From positions 4,465,501 through 4,529,500 of the forward strand of contig NC_064036.1 in assembly GCF_932526225.1 (NCBI RefSeq): 64,000 nucleotides of DNA, given 5' to 3'. Below the pieces are notes generated by a model. The model had not been told where the DNA came from and did not search any database. It saw only the letters and a list, made by a program, of their open reading frames with translations. Origin of the DNA: Nematostella vectensis (Eukaryota; Cnidaria; Anthozoa; Actiniaria; Edwardsiidae). This document shows, one piece after another, positions 41,783 to 54,900 of this stretch. Every line of letters begins with the position of its first letter. Position 1 is the stretch's first letter. The translations under genes and the position numbers were made by a program.

Positions 41783-44310
41783 TGCCGAGACCGTCTGAGG
41801 AGAGGTACAGGTCGTCCCGTCCGCCCACACTGTGACACCTTAACCGTGTGTGTCCAAAGAAGTAGTACGGCTCGAACTTCTGACTGTCTTGGACAGTCTG
41901 GCCCGTATATTGCTGCAACGATAAAATAATTAAGTAGATCAATTTTTTTGCATGCTGTTATCCTTATCAGTGGCGGATCTAGGATTTAGAAAAGGGGGGT
42001 GACAGTCTTTCGCGATTATTTTTTTTTTAAGAATTTTAAGAAACATATATTTCATATTACAAATTCTTCTACAAAATTTCAAGAATACTTTTTTCCCTGT
42101 TTGTGAAAATCACGTTACTTATTAAAGGTTTGAATTACAGAACCATAAGAAGCATAAAAGCTGCTACGGACTTTACCGGAGGAAGATAACGCCATCATTT
42201 TGCAAAAGTCATCCAGTTTGCGCTTTCTATTTTCGGGTGCAAGTGCATCAATCACAACGCAATTTATATAAAACAATTCTGCCGGCGACTTGTCAAAAAA
42301 ACTTGAAAGTCATTGGCATGTTGATAAGTTCCTCGCAGCTTCAACTTGCGAGCATGAATTTGCCAGTTGCGCTCCGTCTAGCGTGTGATAATATATAAAA
42401 TCGAAGAATACATTTTAAAGAATGCAAGATAGATATTTGAATAGAAAAAAGTATTCGATGCATAGCGGTGCCCAGCCCCCCCCCCCTCCATAGTGGAAAT
42501 CGCCCTATCTTTAAGGGCATTTAATTCAACCAACTGCTATAAAATTATTACTCTTTTGCTGTCCCTTGGGGGGTCTCATGGGTCTCATAGTGATTTTAGA
42601 GCTTTGACCACACCCAGTGTGCTATCCTCAAGGGTTAAAAAATGTTGTTGAAAAGTGCTATCCCTTAGGGGGTTTTCGGCTTTCCTGTTCCGCCATACCG
42701 ATCGGATTCATGTCCCGTTTCGCCTAAGGCAGTGGCCTGGCTTTCTGTCGCAAACATTGTCTGGTTTTCGTCCAGTAAATAGCATCACGATAATCCTAAT
42801 TCGGCTGTAACAATTTGCAACGATGTGTGTTTTTCTTCCACAATGCTTTTTATTCCGCTCAACATGGGGGGTGACATGTCACCCCCGTCACCACCCCTGG
42901 ATCCGCCACTGCTTATAGATACAAAAAAACATAGTAAGAAGAAATAAGAAGATAATGAGAAAGATTTAAATTGACGTTTCACAGGAAACAGAGGGAACAC
43001 TTCCTTATACCGCCAAAATGCAGTCTTTTTTAAAGGTAAATGCTAAAATACTAATAAAAGACGTATTTCTCGACTAACTTGAATTTTGACTTCCTTGCCC
43101 TCTCCTTGACCTGTCACCAGCCATTTGTTACCCGTTCCGTCGACAAACTGAAGTCGGTACAACACCTTCGATGGCGTACTTTCGTCATGGAAGAGTATGT
43201 TCAAAACTTTTGGACGATAAACAAGATAAAAAGTATCAGGAGTTTTTATCATTTCCTTTTCCCTTGCAAGCATAAGCCAGGATTCGTATGCTGCAAGAGG
43301 CTGGAGGATGCGCAGTCAAAGCCAATTCTAAATGAAAACCTTATAGCCCTGTTCATACTAGCACTGTTCATTCTAGCCCTGTTTATACTAGCCCTGTTTA
43401 TACTAATTCATAATAGCCCTGTTCATACTATGGACCTGTGTCCAAAGGATATTGAAAAACTGATGGGGTCACAGCCATGCTAATACTGATCATTTACTTA
43501 TTCTCTTAGGAAAACAAAACTGGGGGGTACTGTACTACTACAGTACATACAGTACATAGCAAGTGTGTATAAAGTGCCACACCTGAACAATCCTGCGAGT
43601 TTAACCCGTCGCATTTCAAAATATTGGAACTTTTTTCCATCTTTAGCAAGCTCCCTCCGGTCCGACTACTAGAACTCCACAGTCTGTATATCTTCGCGTC
43701 TTTGATAGGATGTGGTACTTCCTGCGAGAGGGAGGAAATAGAGCCGGGGGCGGTTCACGGGTGGGTAACAAAGCCTATTCTGTTACAAAAAATTAATAAT
43801 ACTCATATAATACAAATAATACATACATTAGTTCAAAATCTAAAATGCGCAAAGTACCTTAGCGTTGTTTGAGATATGAGGGGCGTATCTAATACTTTAC
43901 TTGTTACTGTCCCCATTGTAGAAGCCAGGTTTTTAACACCTCAGAAGAAAATTAACTTGACCTGAGTTGTAAACCTCTTATTCTCTTGCTTATAAGACGA
44001 AGTGCGTAATACCTGAGCATCGCCCCAGTGTATTAGAAACGCTTACCGGTACTTGCTCAATATCGGCTTTGATTATGTCTTCGGGGTGTACATATTCCTC
44101 ATCAGAGAGGTCCAGCCACTCCTTTATGCTCTTGTCGTATCGTTGGAATAAGATATACTTCCTTGTGATTCCCTCCGGTATAACGTCTTTGAACGTCTCG
44201 AAGAATTGTTCGCGAAGCCACGACACCTTCGGAGGGACGATTCCCTCAAATGAAAAATCGATTTTACGAGTGTGGGAGTAGAACTTTATAATGACGAACG
44301 ATCTTGGCAT
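41782..44310 (-). CDS. unrecognised protein gene with at least four exons
   Basis: The minus-strand exons 44310-44047, 43721-43583, 43290-43079 and 41912 to about 41782 have standard GT/AG edges and phases that join without a break (0, 1, 0). That is strong support for a real gene. The start is ATG 44310 (MPRSFVIIKFYSHTRK). Exon 1 encodes about 88 residues with KFYSHTRKIDFSFEG and YVHPEDIIKADIEQ, perhaps an N-terminal ubiquitin-like or PB1-like fold (a weak guess). Exon 3 has FYLVYRPKVLNILFHDE and LQFVDGTGNKWLVTG. Exon 4 has YYFFGHTRLRCHSVGG and DLYLSSDG, a pattern that resembles a beta-rich repeat. The donor of exon 4 is unclear (gtcacg) and falls at the edge of a tandem repeat. The rest of the gene is not located. 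Function unknown. Confidence 0.7.
41968..42911. mobile_element. 944-bp non-autonomous DNA transposon in an intron
   Basis: The ends cagtggcggatctagg and complement cctggatccgccactg are inverted, with cttat repeated on both sides (41963-41967 and 42912-42916). The ends continue into gggggtgaca / tgtcaccccc. No transposase ORF. It lies in intron 3 of the minus-strand gene. Confidence 0.8.
43362..43434. repeat. 15-bp minisatellite
   Basis: About five units of 'agccctgttcatact' with t/c variation in an intron of the minus-strand gene. The hydrophobic ORF that crosses it is a by-product. Confidence 0.75.
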
Positions 44311-44319
44311 CTGTATAAA

Positions 44320-45850
44320 ATTAGGTAGCGGTTAGAAAAATAATTTTGATCAGAGATAATAAACAAAAGGGGAAAACTGGAAGCACCATATCAATGCCTA
44401 TCTTTTACATTATTACGCAGTACAAGATGGGTTTCTCCTGACAAATACGCGAAAGCTGACGAGGGAATTACGATGGGAGGGAGAGCGACCGCGAATTTCC
44501 TGCAAACTGTTTTATTGCACACCGAAGGGAAAACCTTATGTATTGATTGCGCTGATGCCATCGTCAAATTCCTTCAAGAGGGTAGTATTTACATTGTGGG
44601 GCCCCTCAGTGAAAGAGGTAAAGTTTTTTGTTTCTTTTGCATTCAATTGATTAAATACGAAAACTTATAGACTTTCAACAACCCTATATCTTCTTTCCTA
44701 ATCCTGTTTCCGTTCCTGATATTTGTTGTTTACATGTTAAACATGCATCATATACTCTTTTTTTTTATAAGAACCCTTTTTTATAGAAACGTGTTCAGCT
44801 CAACGTGTTAAGATTTCGCAAAATTTTAAGATCATGCTAGGAAATTTAGGCTCGAATAGCAGCAAAATATTGTTCTTAAAAAAAGAGTGTTGGTCGTGAC
44901 GATTTGAAACAAACAACTTGACATTCCTAGAATCCGTTTCCATTATATATAAACGAAACAAAACTATTGATGACACAAATGGTTTGCACGGTACCTTGTG
45001 ATGTTTTCCCTCGTAGTCGACTTGGTGCTGTTCTGACGTTATCTTTTTATATGCTAGCTGCTAAATTCCTGTTAGTGTTCAAAGTAGACAGTTCCCTGTC
45101 TGCTAGCAGGGAAAGTAGACAGTCGAATATTATGTAAAGTGAGTATATGGAAGGTCAAGAAGGCTGACACGATATGCGGAATTTGCATAACAATACAAGG
45201 GCTATAGTTATTTTGAGATAAATATTTAAGACTCACCAATTTGTTGATCTATTAGGCGCAGGAGTACTCTATTCATGAATGACACCCTTAAAAACAAGAG
45301 CTTACACTTCATTTTACGCACAATTGGCATCAGAATTTTTATAAAAAAAAAGAGCATCTTTTTGCTGATAACTAGCCTCTCAAAAAACGAATTTCCGGTA
45401 CCGTTTAATGCGGAATTATTGATATATTAGGTTTTGGAATGCAGAAATAGGGCTATTTATTGTCATACGCGACAACTCTACAGGCTCCTGCCGTAGAGTC
45501 TTGGTCAAGCCTTTGGACTTTCCTACGACATTCGGCTGCAACAGGGAAAGGCGCCTTTTGATAATCGTAGCAGCCTTTTTCCAAATATGGGGAGACCCTG
45601 ATAACGCGCCATATGGGGAAGGTTTTCGCTTGCAGCACGCGCCGGAAAATATAATCAGAGAGGCGTGTTAACTCAATCAGACAACGCAAAATCAAAGGAT
45701 TCAGAGATAATTTGGAATGAAAGCCAGGGTTTAACCGAGCTTTATTATCTCGAGCAAAATAAAATGCCAACTTCTATACCTACTGCCCAAGTTTTCAGAG
45801 TGGGTACGCTGTGTGTCGAGAGATGCTGGGCGCTAAATTCTCACGTTCGC
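44320..45850. other. intergenic region, no supported gene
   Basis: It holds AT-rich sequence and a weak relative of the 35.5-kb repeat near 44755. A plus-strand ORF at 44473-44670 (MGGRATANFLQTVLL) has a donor-like 'gaggtaaag' inside, so it could be a first exon, but no partner exon was found. Confidence 0.35.
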
Positions 45851-45861
45851 TGTACGCTTTC

Positions 45862-45872
45862 AAGATGGCGGC
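45862..45872 (+). promoter_or_regulatory. YY1-type motif in the CDK11 promoter
   Basis: 'aagatggcggc' about 110 bp before the CDK11 ATG, with 'aatatggcg' just downstream. The motif is typical of core promoters of animal housekeeping genes. Confidence 0.45.
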
Positions 45873-45983
45873 CTACTCGCTCAATATGGCGAACATTTGA
45901 AAACTTGATTTTATAAAGGTGCTTATGCATTTATTTCTTGAATAATCCAAAAAATTAGGCTATTAGATCAATGTGCTTAGATC

Positions 45984-48900
45984 ATGTCGACTAGTTCAAC
46001 CAAATTACACAAGAAGCGCGGGTATGGTACCGACGATGAGCCAAGAACGAGCGACGAGTGGAGAGGAGAGAGAGGCCCAGACTGGAAGGTGAAAACGCTA
46101 GATGAAATACTTTCTGAGAAACGCAGAAAACTGGAAGGCGGCGAGGAGAGCCCTCCACCTCGGGAATCGCTCATATCGCCATCGACGCCTTCTGAAGTGA
46201 TCTACCAGATGAGCCCTGTGCGGAGCAGTCCATCTTGTAAGTCTTACTTTATAAGCCTTATAAACAGTGCACTAGAAGTTCTGTACATGCCCGCAAATGA
46301 TCCCCGGCCCGCCAAATGACCCGTAATAATTTACGAAATGGAACGCGGAATGAAGTGCACGACTCTATGCTAGATAGAAAAGAACACTTTCTTTCTGTAA
46401 GAGGAAATTATACATTTTAATTTAAAATAAAGAAAATACATTAAAAAATAAAGCAATATCTTTTCTCTTTACTCTCTGTACAGTACCGGAATTACAGAGG
46501 ATTATAGAAGATGATCAATAACGCGTATGGAATAAATGCAGGAACTGAACAATGTTCTTGCATTTGTCAATATAAAAAAACATCAGAAAAAAAAACAAGT
46601 TAGAAGTATATTTGTAAGCAAGCGATTATGATCATAATACTCTCTTGTTGTTGTCTTTCCACATAAATGCAGAGAGTTAAAAAATATATATATGGCTTAG
46701 TTTAGTTTAGTTTTTTGGCTTTGTCACACAAAAAATACTACGGTTTACAATAGGAAATAAACAAAATAAAGAAAATAAGAAACAATGTGACGGGAGAAGA
46801 AAACAGGGCGTAAGCCCCAATTGAAATTCTTTCCCAACAAATTACAAACAATAAAAATTCTAAAACGAAAATAAAAATTGAATTACATAAATTTAAGCTC
46901 TATGAAATTATGGAGGCTTATATGGCTTTTCATTTTTTAAATAAAAATGTATAATTTCCATTTTTAATTCTTTTACCGAAAGTACGGTGTTTTTTTTTTA
47001 TCTAGCAAAGAGTCTAGCATTTTATTCCGCGGTCCATTCGGTTAATTATTACGGGGTGATTTGCGGGCCTGCTATGTTGTTTTTTGGGGGTTATTTGCGA
47101 GCATGACGGTTCTCAATGAGAACTGAAATGCTCGTGTTCAGAGATTGGCTGGTCATTCAATTGCAAGGGTTAAATCTATAATAGATTTGTATGGGGCAGT
47201 TGACACTTTCCATATGCAAGACCCCCTTTTCTTTGCAGCCACTGTCTTGGCTTATCACTAACCCATTGTTTCATGGTTTCTCTGTTTGTTTTATAAAAAA
47301 GAAAAGGAATAAAAACAAATTGCTTGTAGTATTATTTTATTTAACAAAAGAAATTATTAAAATAAAGATATTGTACAGTATGTACGGTATGTCTAGAAGG
47401 TGAAGTCCAATAACCATAACAGGCAATCTGATTAGCTTGGGAGGGGATGTGCAGTCATACGTAGATATTGAGGAAAATAAGTATATTTAAAAACATTCCG
47501 CTATTTAGTGGTTGAGTGGGAGAGGAACAACCCCTGTGCCCACCCCTAGCCTGTACCCAGTAGACAGGGTCTGAGTGGTGGCCATGAAAATAACTACTGG
47601 AATGATTACTGCTCATGTGTTAACAAATGGTATACAGTACTCTACATTAAATTTGTCTCTTGTAAGTACACTGCAGTATTCAATGGAGCCCACTGAATTC
47701 TGAAGAATCCATGTGTCTCCTCCGTTGCTGTGGCTGTGTTGCTTAGGTTTTAAATCATTAAGCAATCAATTTAGTCTTATTTCTTCAATGATTTGTAATT
47801 CATAGTACTGTAGTTCTGGACTGGACATTGTTGCTGTTCCTGTTGAAAGATAGACCCAAAATATACAGTAAATTATCGAATTAAAAAAAACATAAAAACA
47901 ATTTTATTAATGATATGAGAAGCAGGGCAGAGAAATGTGGATGTTCAGTGATTTCACATTCTGCTATATACACTTACTGTATCTCATTGAATAACACAGA
48001 AATTTACTGAATGCTTATTATTTTCCTGCCATTTTAGGAATTTGATTTGCTTGTCTGCCCTTAATAAGGTGATTTCACTCAGCTGTTTTTATAAACAAAG
48101 CCTTACAATCGTCAGGAAATGGAATTTGTTCTGTTTGAATACCTTTCGCTTTGCCCTTAGGTTTGGGGTTACAGTAGTTTGATTATCCACTTTAAATACA
48201 ATCAGTTCTTTCAGTTCTTTTATCATCAAATGACAAACTTTGAAAACGATGATAAGCAAACCTCGTAAACAACAGATGATAAGTTGTCATTTACCAAATA
48301 ATTATGGGTTTTTGCTATCATCGTATTCGCCATATAAAGCATAGAAGGAGCTCGTAAACACAGGGCATGTGCGAAAAAACGCTTTTGTATCGATGACTGC
48401 CAAAGGGAGCCCAAATCTTGGTACTGTACATATAGACTCCATCCAAATCGAAGCTGGAGAGGCAATGCATGTACATAGACTACTAATTGCGTGTTGGGGA
48501 GGGGACGGGAGATTTTGTTTCCAAGATGGCTGCTTGTTCCACAGGAAACCCAAATCAATTGAGCTTGTACTTTTTATGGCGCTGTGGTTCAGCAAAATTA
48601 GTGTTGTTCTCGCTTGCTGCACTCGCTCAAGCAATAACACCTAGCGGAAACCCTTAGCTCACAGGTCACTCCTTAGTGTTCTGAACTGGAATATATATAC
48701 ATCCCAGCCTACATTTTTTTTTACATGTAAAAATTCGAATAAAAGACAACTCGTAGAAACAAAGAGAAGTGTAAGACTTACATATTTATCTTTGAAGAGT
48801 TTTCCCCGCGTGTCTCAGTGTGAGCAAAACAAGAATGGGCTGGCGCGATTCGCTTATTAGTATGCAAACGGAAGTAAAAGTTGCTTTGATGCATCTACTT

Positions 48901-51900
48901 CCGTCCACCTCTGCCTCGGATGAAACGGCAGAATAGAGCCAGAGAATGAAAGGTTTGCAAGATGCATTATTGTGGACATGAGAACGTGTTTATTCATTTT
49001 TTAACATCACTAGCTTAAAAAGACATCTTTTTTCTATAGCTGTATGAATTTTGGGCCGATGAATTCGAGCTAAAGATATTTTTCTGGCGTGTTTTCTAGG
49101 GCGAGTAAAAAGAGTTTCATCTCTTGTCTTTTTTTACTAGGTATACCGTGACACGGAAGCCATTTCGCAGTCGAGACGGCTGTTAGACCGCTAACCAATG
49201 AGAGAGCGCCAGAAAGCACCGGGCGCCGAAAAAGTAGACAAGAGATTCAAACGCCACACGCACTAAAAATAATCAACAACGCAAAGCTAAAAAACGACTC
49301 TAACTTTATTCAAACCGTAGAGGTGAGCTCCCTGTGGTATTCATGACCTTTTATTGATTGATTTTCATCGATTAACATTCATGGATTCGTGAGATGCCCA
49401 TGCATACTGCCATATCCTGTTGATAAGAAAGACCCTTCTGATAAGAGGTGTTAAAACTTCAGGCAGTATCATTAAAATGCACCCTGTGAAAAACATACAA
49501 ACTGCAAACTTAGACTAACGCCCGCAAGAAAAAAGTGTAGTTTATGTCCAAAGGGGTTGACTAGTACAGTATTTTCTCTTTTCTCCATCAGAAAAATAAA
49601 ATGCCCTTGTAAAATGCTAAAAACTTGTCATTCCATAGCCCACGAAATAATGCTACGCTACAATCAACCCCCAAAATTCAGACATTTTTCACCCACCCAA
49701 AAGATTCCTTCGAGATCCCCGACTACCAAACAAACTGTTTTACCCTATACTGGGACTTTAAACTGTGAAGCCTACTGTATGCATACATACTGGTGTATGC
49801 CTAAAGAGCAGGCTAAAGAGCTACAGTATTATCCGGCGCAATTAAATTTGGCCTCTCAAATATGGCAACACATGTGGTCTCTACAGGTTATTGATGTAAA
49901 TCAATATCAATCGATGTGATTAGCTGACGATCTTCATGTGACTTGATTGGTCATCGATTGGTCAATACCAATCGATACTAATTAAGTAACTTCCATCGAT
50001 TGATATTGATTGATTTCAGATGATCGATTTTCATTGATTAAGTATGCCAGGATGAACATACACCCACAGGCTTAACATTTCACTCCTTATGGTTCTGATC
50101 TGGAATATTATGAACATGTACTCTATATACTCACAGGCTCACATTTCACTCCTTATGGTTCTGATCTGGAATATTATGAACATGTACTCTATATACTTAC
50201 AGGCTCACATTTCACTCCTTATGGTTCTGAACTGGAATATATGAACATATAAATACAGTATGTTGTTTGTCTATTCTTTGTACCTACTCAGCGGCAAACA
50301 ATACAACTTACCTCAAACACTCTGCTGCAGGATTATCGAATCCAAATGTTTTTCTATACAATGTGTCCAAATGTTTCTCTATACTACTTATGCATTGCAA
50401 GTACTTAAAAAAACCCAATGGTCTTGGAGAAACCCGATGGTCCCCCCCTCCAAAAAAAAACCCACCCCACCCAGGACAAAATTGCAATCAAATGCCCCAA
50501 GGCTCCCTAGGCTGGGGACAAGTCAGAGAATCAAAAACTTACACCCCCATGGGAGAGATTCTCATTCAAAAATATTCTATGATTATCCCACTCTTCTCTG
50601 GGCCCATAAGGTTGGGGGGTTAAAACTACTGGTGCATTCATTATGTATATGTCGTATGGATCAGCACATTGTTTTTAGTACAAATATTTGAGCTCACTCA
50701 CTACAGCTAGAAATTCCTTACAATTTGACATTATTTAACCACAATTATAAGAAGTTGCAGGCAAAGTTTAAGAGAGAAAGACTCTTAGAAAGAAGTGTTT
50801 TTAGTTTAATTTCTACTTTTATGCGATAGTGTCAACAGGGAGTATCACCCCAAGAAAAAGCAAGATCTCTTTACGGGATGACGAGGAGCAAATGCCACCC
50901 CCTAGAAAGCGTAAAGGAACTGAGGGAGAGGAGGGTGAAATACTAAGTGATGGCTCAGATGGAGAAGGTCGAGCTGGTCGTGGTAAAAGACAGAAAAGTG
51001 CTGGATCTGGCCAGGAAATCCAGACAACAGAAGGTACAGAAGTCATTGTCAATTTTGTAAAATTGCCTTTCTTTTCTTCAGTAGTGAGACATGTGAGACG
51101 GTTTCTCTTTTGCAGCCAGTAGTTTCTTTTTTATAAATGTAAATGTTGGAGAATGCTGGTAACTCCTAGGATGCTATATATTTCCTAGGATGCTATATAA
51201 TTCATCACAGCTAAAAGACAGTCATACTTACTCAGCTCAGTCTCGGTTTTTTTTCTGTTTTCCATTCTGAAGGTAGAAACATGAAGAAAAGGATTCTTCC
51301 ATCTCATCTTAAACTTATTAGCAGTTGAACCTATGTAGGGTTCACATTTTCCCTGTCTCTACTTTTCACCATTTCAAAGGACATCCAAGTTTGAACTAAT
51401 TATGGTTTATATTATTGTTTTAAATGTACTGATCAGAGAAAACTACTGAGAGTGCAGAGGGTTCTTCAGAAGAAGAAGAAATGGATGATGAAGATGAAGA
51501 TCATGATGATGATGATGATGATGAGGAGGAGGAGGATGAGGATGGAGATCAAGAAATAAAAGGACCCATTAAAACTGCAGAAGAGAGTGATGATAATTCT
51601 AGTGGATCAGATGATGAAAGTGAAGAGAGTTCAGAAGAGGAAGGGAACCAAGAATCAGCTGTCAACAAACAGGAAACTGCTACGCAAGATGAAAGCTCTG
51701 ATAGTGAGGAAAGCTCTGAAGGAAGCTCAGAGGAGGATGAAAGTGAGACTAGTGAGGAGGAGAGAGGGGAAGAGGTGACTGCAGTCCCAGCCCAACCCAC
51801 TACTGCAATAACGGAAGAGGAGGAGGACCCTGAGGATATTCACAAGGAATTACTCAAGGCTGCAGCCTCTAAGAAACAAGATCGAAAGTGGAAGGAGGAA

Positions 51901-54900
51901 AGAGTCAAACAGGAATCAAAAGACCTTAGGGAAAGAATATCTTCTTCTGAGCATAGGCATAGAGATGGCAGAGAGTCCTGGAGGGAAAAACCTAAACACA
52001 GAAGACGAAGCCATGAGGAGAGAGAGCAGAGAAGAGATCGTTTTAGAGATAGAGATGAAAAGGGTAGCGACCTGGAAAGGAGAGATGGAAGGAGAGAGGC
52101 AATGAAAGCCAGTAATAGGGAGAATCGGACAGCTGATCTATTAGAGAACAAGACTGTAGATGCAGATGTTAGGTCTGCAAGTCGGGACTCACACTCAAGA
52201 ACAAGTGAGGGTGGGGATAAGAGAGATATAAGAGCAAAAGAAACTGATAGTCAAAGAGTAAAAAGCAAAATCAGAAGCCGCGATCTACCTACAGAAAAAG
52301 AAAAGACAAGTCGCAGCAGTAGTGAGCTATCAGGAGATAGTCAGGGTTCTACAAGGCCACGTTGCAGACCTGCTGAGCCTGAAGGAACTCGAGATAGAAA
52401 AAGAGGCAAAGAATCTGAAAGCTTATCCAAAGTTGCTGTAGTGAAACCCAAGGAAAAAAGAGATTCTTCAGGGAAAAAAGATCAATCAGAGACCACGCCT
52501 AATCCAGAAATACAGAAACAGAATGAGGTGGAGTCACTGGTGCTTACAGAACTGGAGAGAAAACAATTTAATACTGAAGTTGTTGATGTGGAAAGTGAAG
52601 AGAGTAGTGACACTGATTCATCTGAGTCTGCAGAGGAACCAGAACATGATGATTCTGCTCAGGAGGAAAAGGTTGAACCAGAGGAGGAGAAACCAGGGTT
52701 ACCAGACTATCTACCTGCCATTCAGGGCTGCCGTAATGTGGAGGAGTTCCAGTGGTTAAACCGGATAGAGGAGGGGACTTATGGAGTGGTGTACAGGGCT
52801 AAAGAGAAGGCATCAGGTATGACTAGCACCGATGACAATACCCTCTTGAAATATTGATCCTTGGCTATAAAAGAAATGTACAGTAGATGTTTAGACTTAT
52901 TATTGTTCCCATTTTTGTTTGATACCAAAGTAAGACAGCTGTTTTTGTTGACATCCTAAAGGTGAGGTCGTAGCATTGAAGCGGTTGAAGATGGAAAAAG
53001 AAAAAGAGGGATTCCCCATCACTTCATTGAGAGAAATCAACACTCTGCTAAAAGCACAACACCCAAACATTGTGCACGTGCGGGTGAGTAAAACCATTTT
53101 TTTAAAGAGCCCTTATCATACACACCTTTGATATTGTTTTCAACAATTGGAGTCTCCAAATAACCACCTAAGTTTCAAATGGCATGCTTAATTTTCGAAT
53201 TCTATTAATTAAGAAATATCATGATAGCTTACCAAATTGGTACTTTGCTAGGATGAAAAAAGTAAAAAAAAAAATTGTGTTTTATTTGCTTTTTTCAGGA
53301 AATTGTTGTGGGCAGTAACATGGACCGGATCTACATTGTGATGGACTATGTTGAACATGATCTCAAGACTTTGATGGAGCACATGACAAGCCCTTTCACA
53401 GTGGGTGGGTATCTACAACCTGTGTAGCTTCTTCAATTTTTAGACCATCATCACCATACATCGAAAGAACACAAAAGAATGTGTATATAGACTATCATGC
53501 TTTAGAATGTGTTTAGACATGTGTACATTGTGTACAATTATATAAACACATTCTGATTGGCTAGAAAACAACAGAATAAATACTGTAGAAAGCACACTCT
53601 GATTTGAACATATCAATATTTTACTATTGTGGCAAAGCATGGTTTTTTATCTTAATTTTATTATATGTTATTTTGCCTGACAGTAATCTAGTTTAGTAAT
53701 ATGTACATTATTTATATACACTGTATATGTTAGAAGGAGTCCTATTTTATAGGCCTATGGCTTCTCCAGACTTCCTTGCCTACTAAATTTATAAATGTAA
53801 TTCATCTATATAAAAAATATTGGCAAAATAAAACTTTGAAACTGTGTCTTTGCACTAATAAATGCTTCTTATTGCAGGAGAGGTAAAGACACTTCTCATC
53901 CAGTTGTTAAGAGCTACAGCCCATCTCCATGACAACTGGATACTACATCGAGACCTTAAGACATCCAATCTTCTCCTTAACAACAGGGGCATTCTCAAGG
54001 TAGTTTACCATACTGTATCTTATCCTTAATCAAGCAGACCTTTTCCCTGAATTTTATTTTTACATCTCATGCTGATGTTTTTTTTTTTTTGCAAGGTTGG
54101 GGACTTTGGACTAGCACGAGAGTATGGATCTCCTCTCAGACATTACACACCTATTGTGGTGACATTATGGTACAGAGCACCGGAACTGTTATTGGGAATA
54201 AAGGTACATTATTCAGTTAGAGGTTGATGTGCCTCCTCCCCACATACCTTTATCCTTGCTAGCTAGATTGCAATCCTACATTATTTTGATTCCCAAACAT
54301 TATGTAAAATATCAGAAAAATATCTGAATAATGCCTTTTACTCTCCACTTTTACTTTCATCAGTAATTCTAGCTTGCTTGCTGGCGGTACTTGGTGTATG
54401 AATATTGCGGAAAACCCTCTCTGTTCAGAGAGGTTCTTCTTGAGCCAATCATAACCGAGAAATGTTTTCCTATGCTTTGAACTGTCAAATGTTCGATCAA
54501 AACCAAAACAAGGTTCACAGGGAGTTAGTGCGCAAGCTTGGACATGGAGAATTTATGTTGCCACATGAAAGTGAACGAATCAAACCAAGAGTGTATGTAG
54601 ATTCTGCAAAACAAAATTATCTCCACTACAGCAAATAAAAAAACATCTCTCTCTACTGATAATTTATTTTTTATCTCTAAGCGGCAAAGTACTGTATAAA
54701 CAATCAGAATTCGAGGAAAAACCTGCAAGTCAGCTGCGAGGTGTTTAAAAGTTCCTTGCTTTAGTCTCCTAGGCTGTCAGACAGAATTTGTAAGCCTTGC
54801 ACCCACAGTTTACGGAAGACATATTTATAAAGTTTTATAAGCTTCTACAACCAACTTCAGCGAAAGAATATAGAAGCTCTTCACGCTAGCGCAATCCTCG

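Noticed and set aside
45453-45770. Minus-strand ORF of 105 codons before CDK11
   Set aside because: No domain or splice context. It lies in the promoter region of CDK11.
48226-48644. Overlapping ORFs of about 90-112 codons in CDK11 intron 1
   Set aside because: Three frames are open on both strands without a domain, as expected by chance in a less AT-rich stretch.
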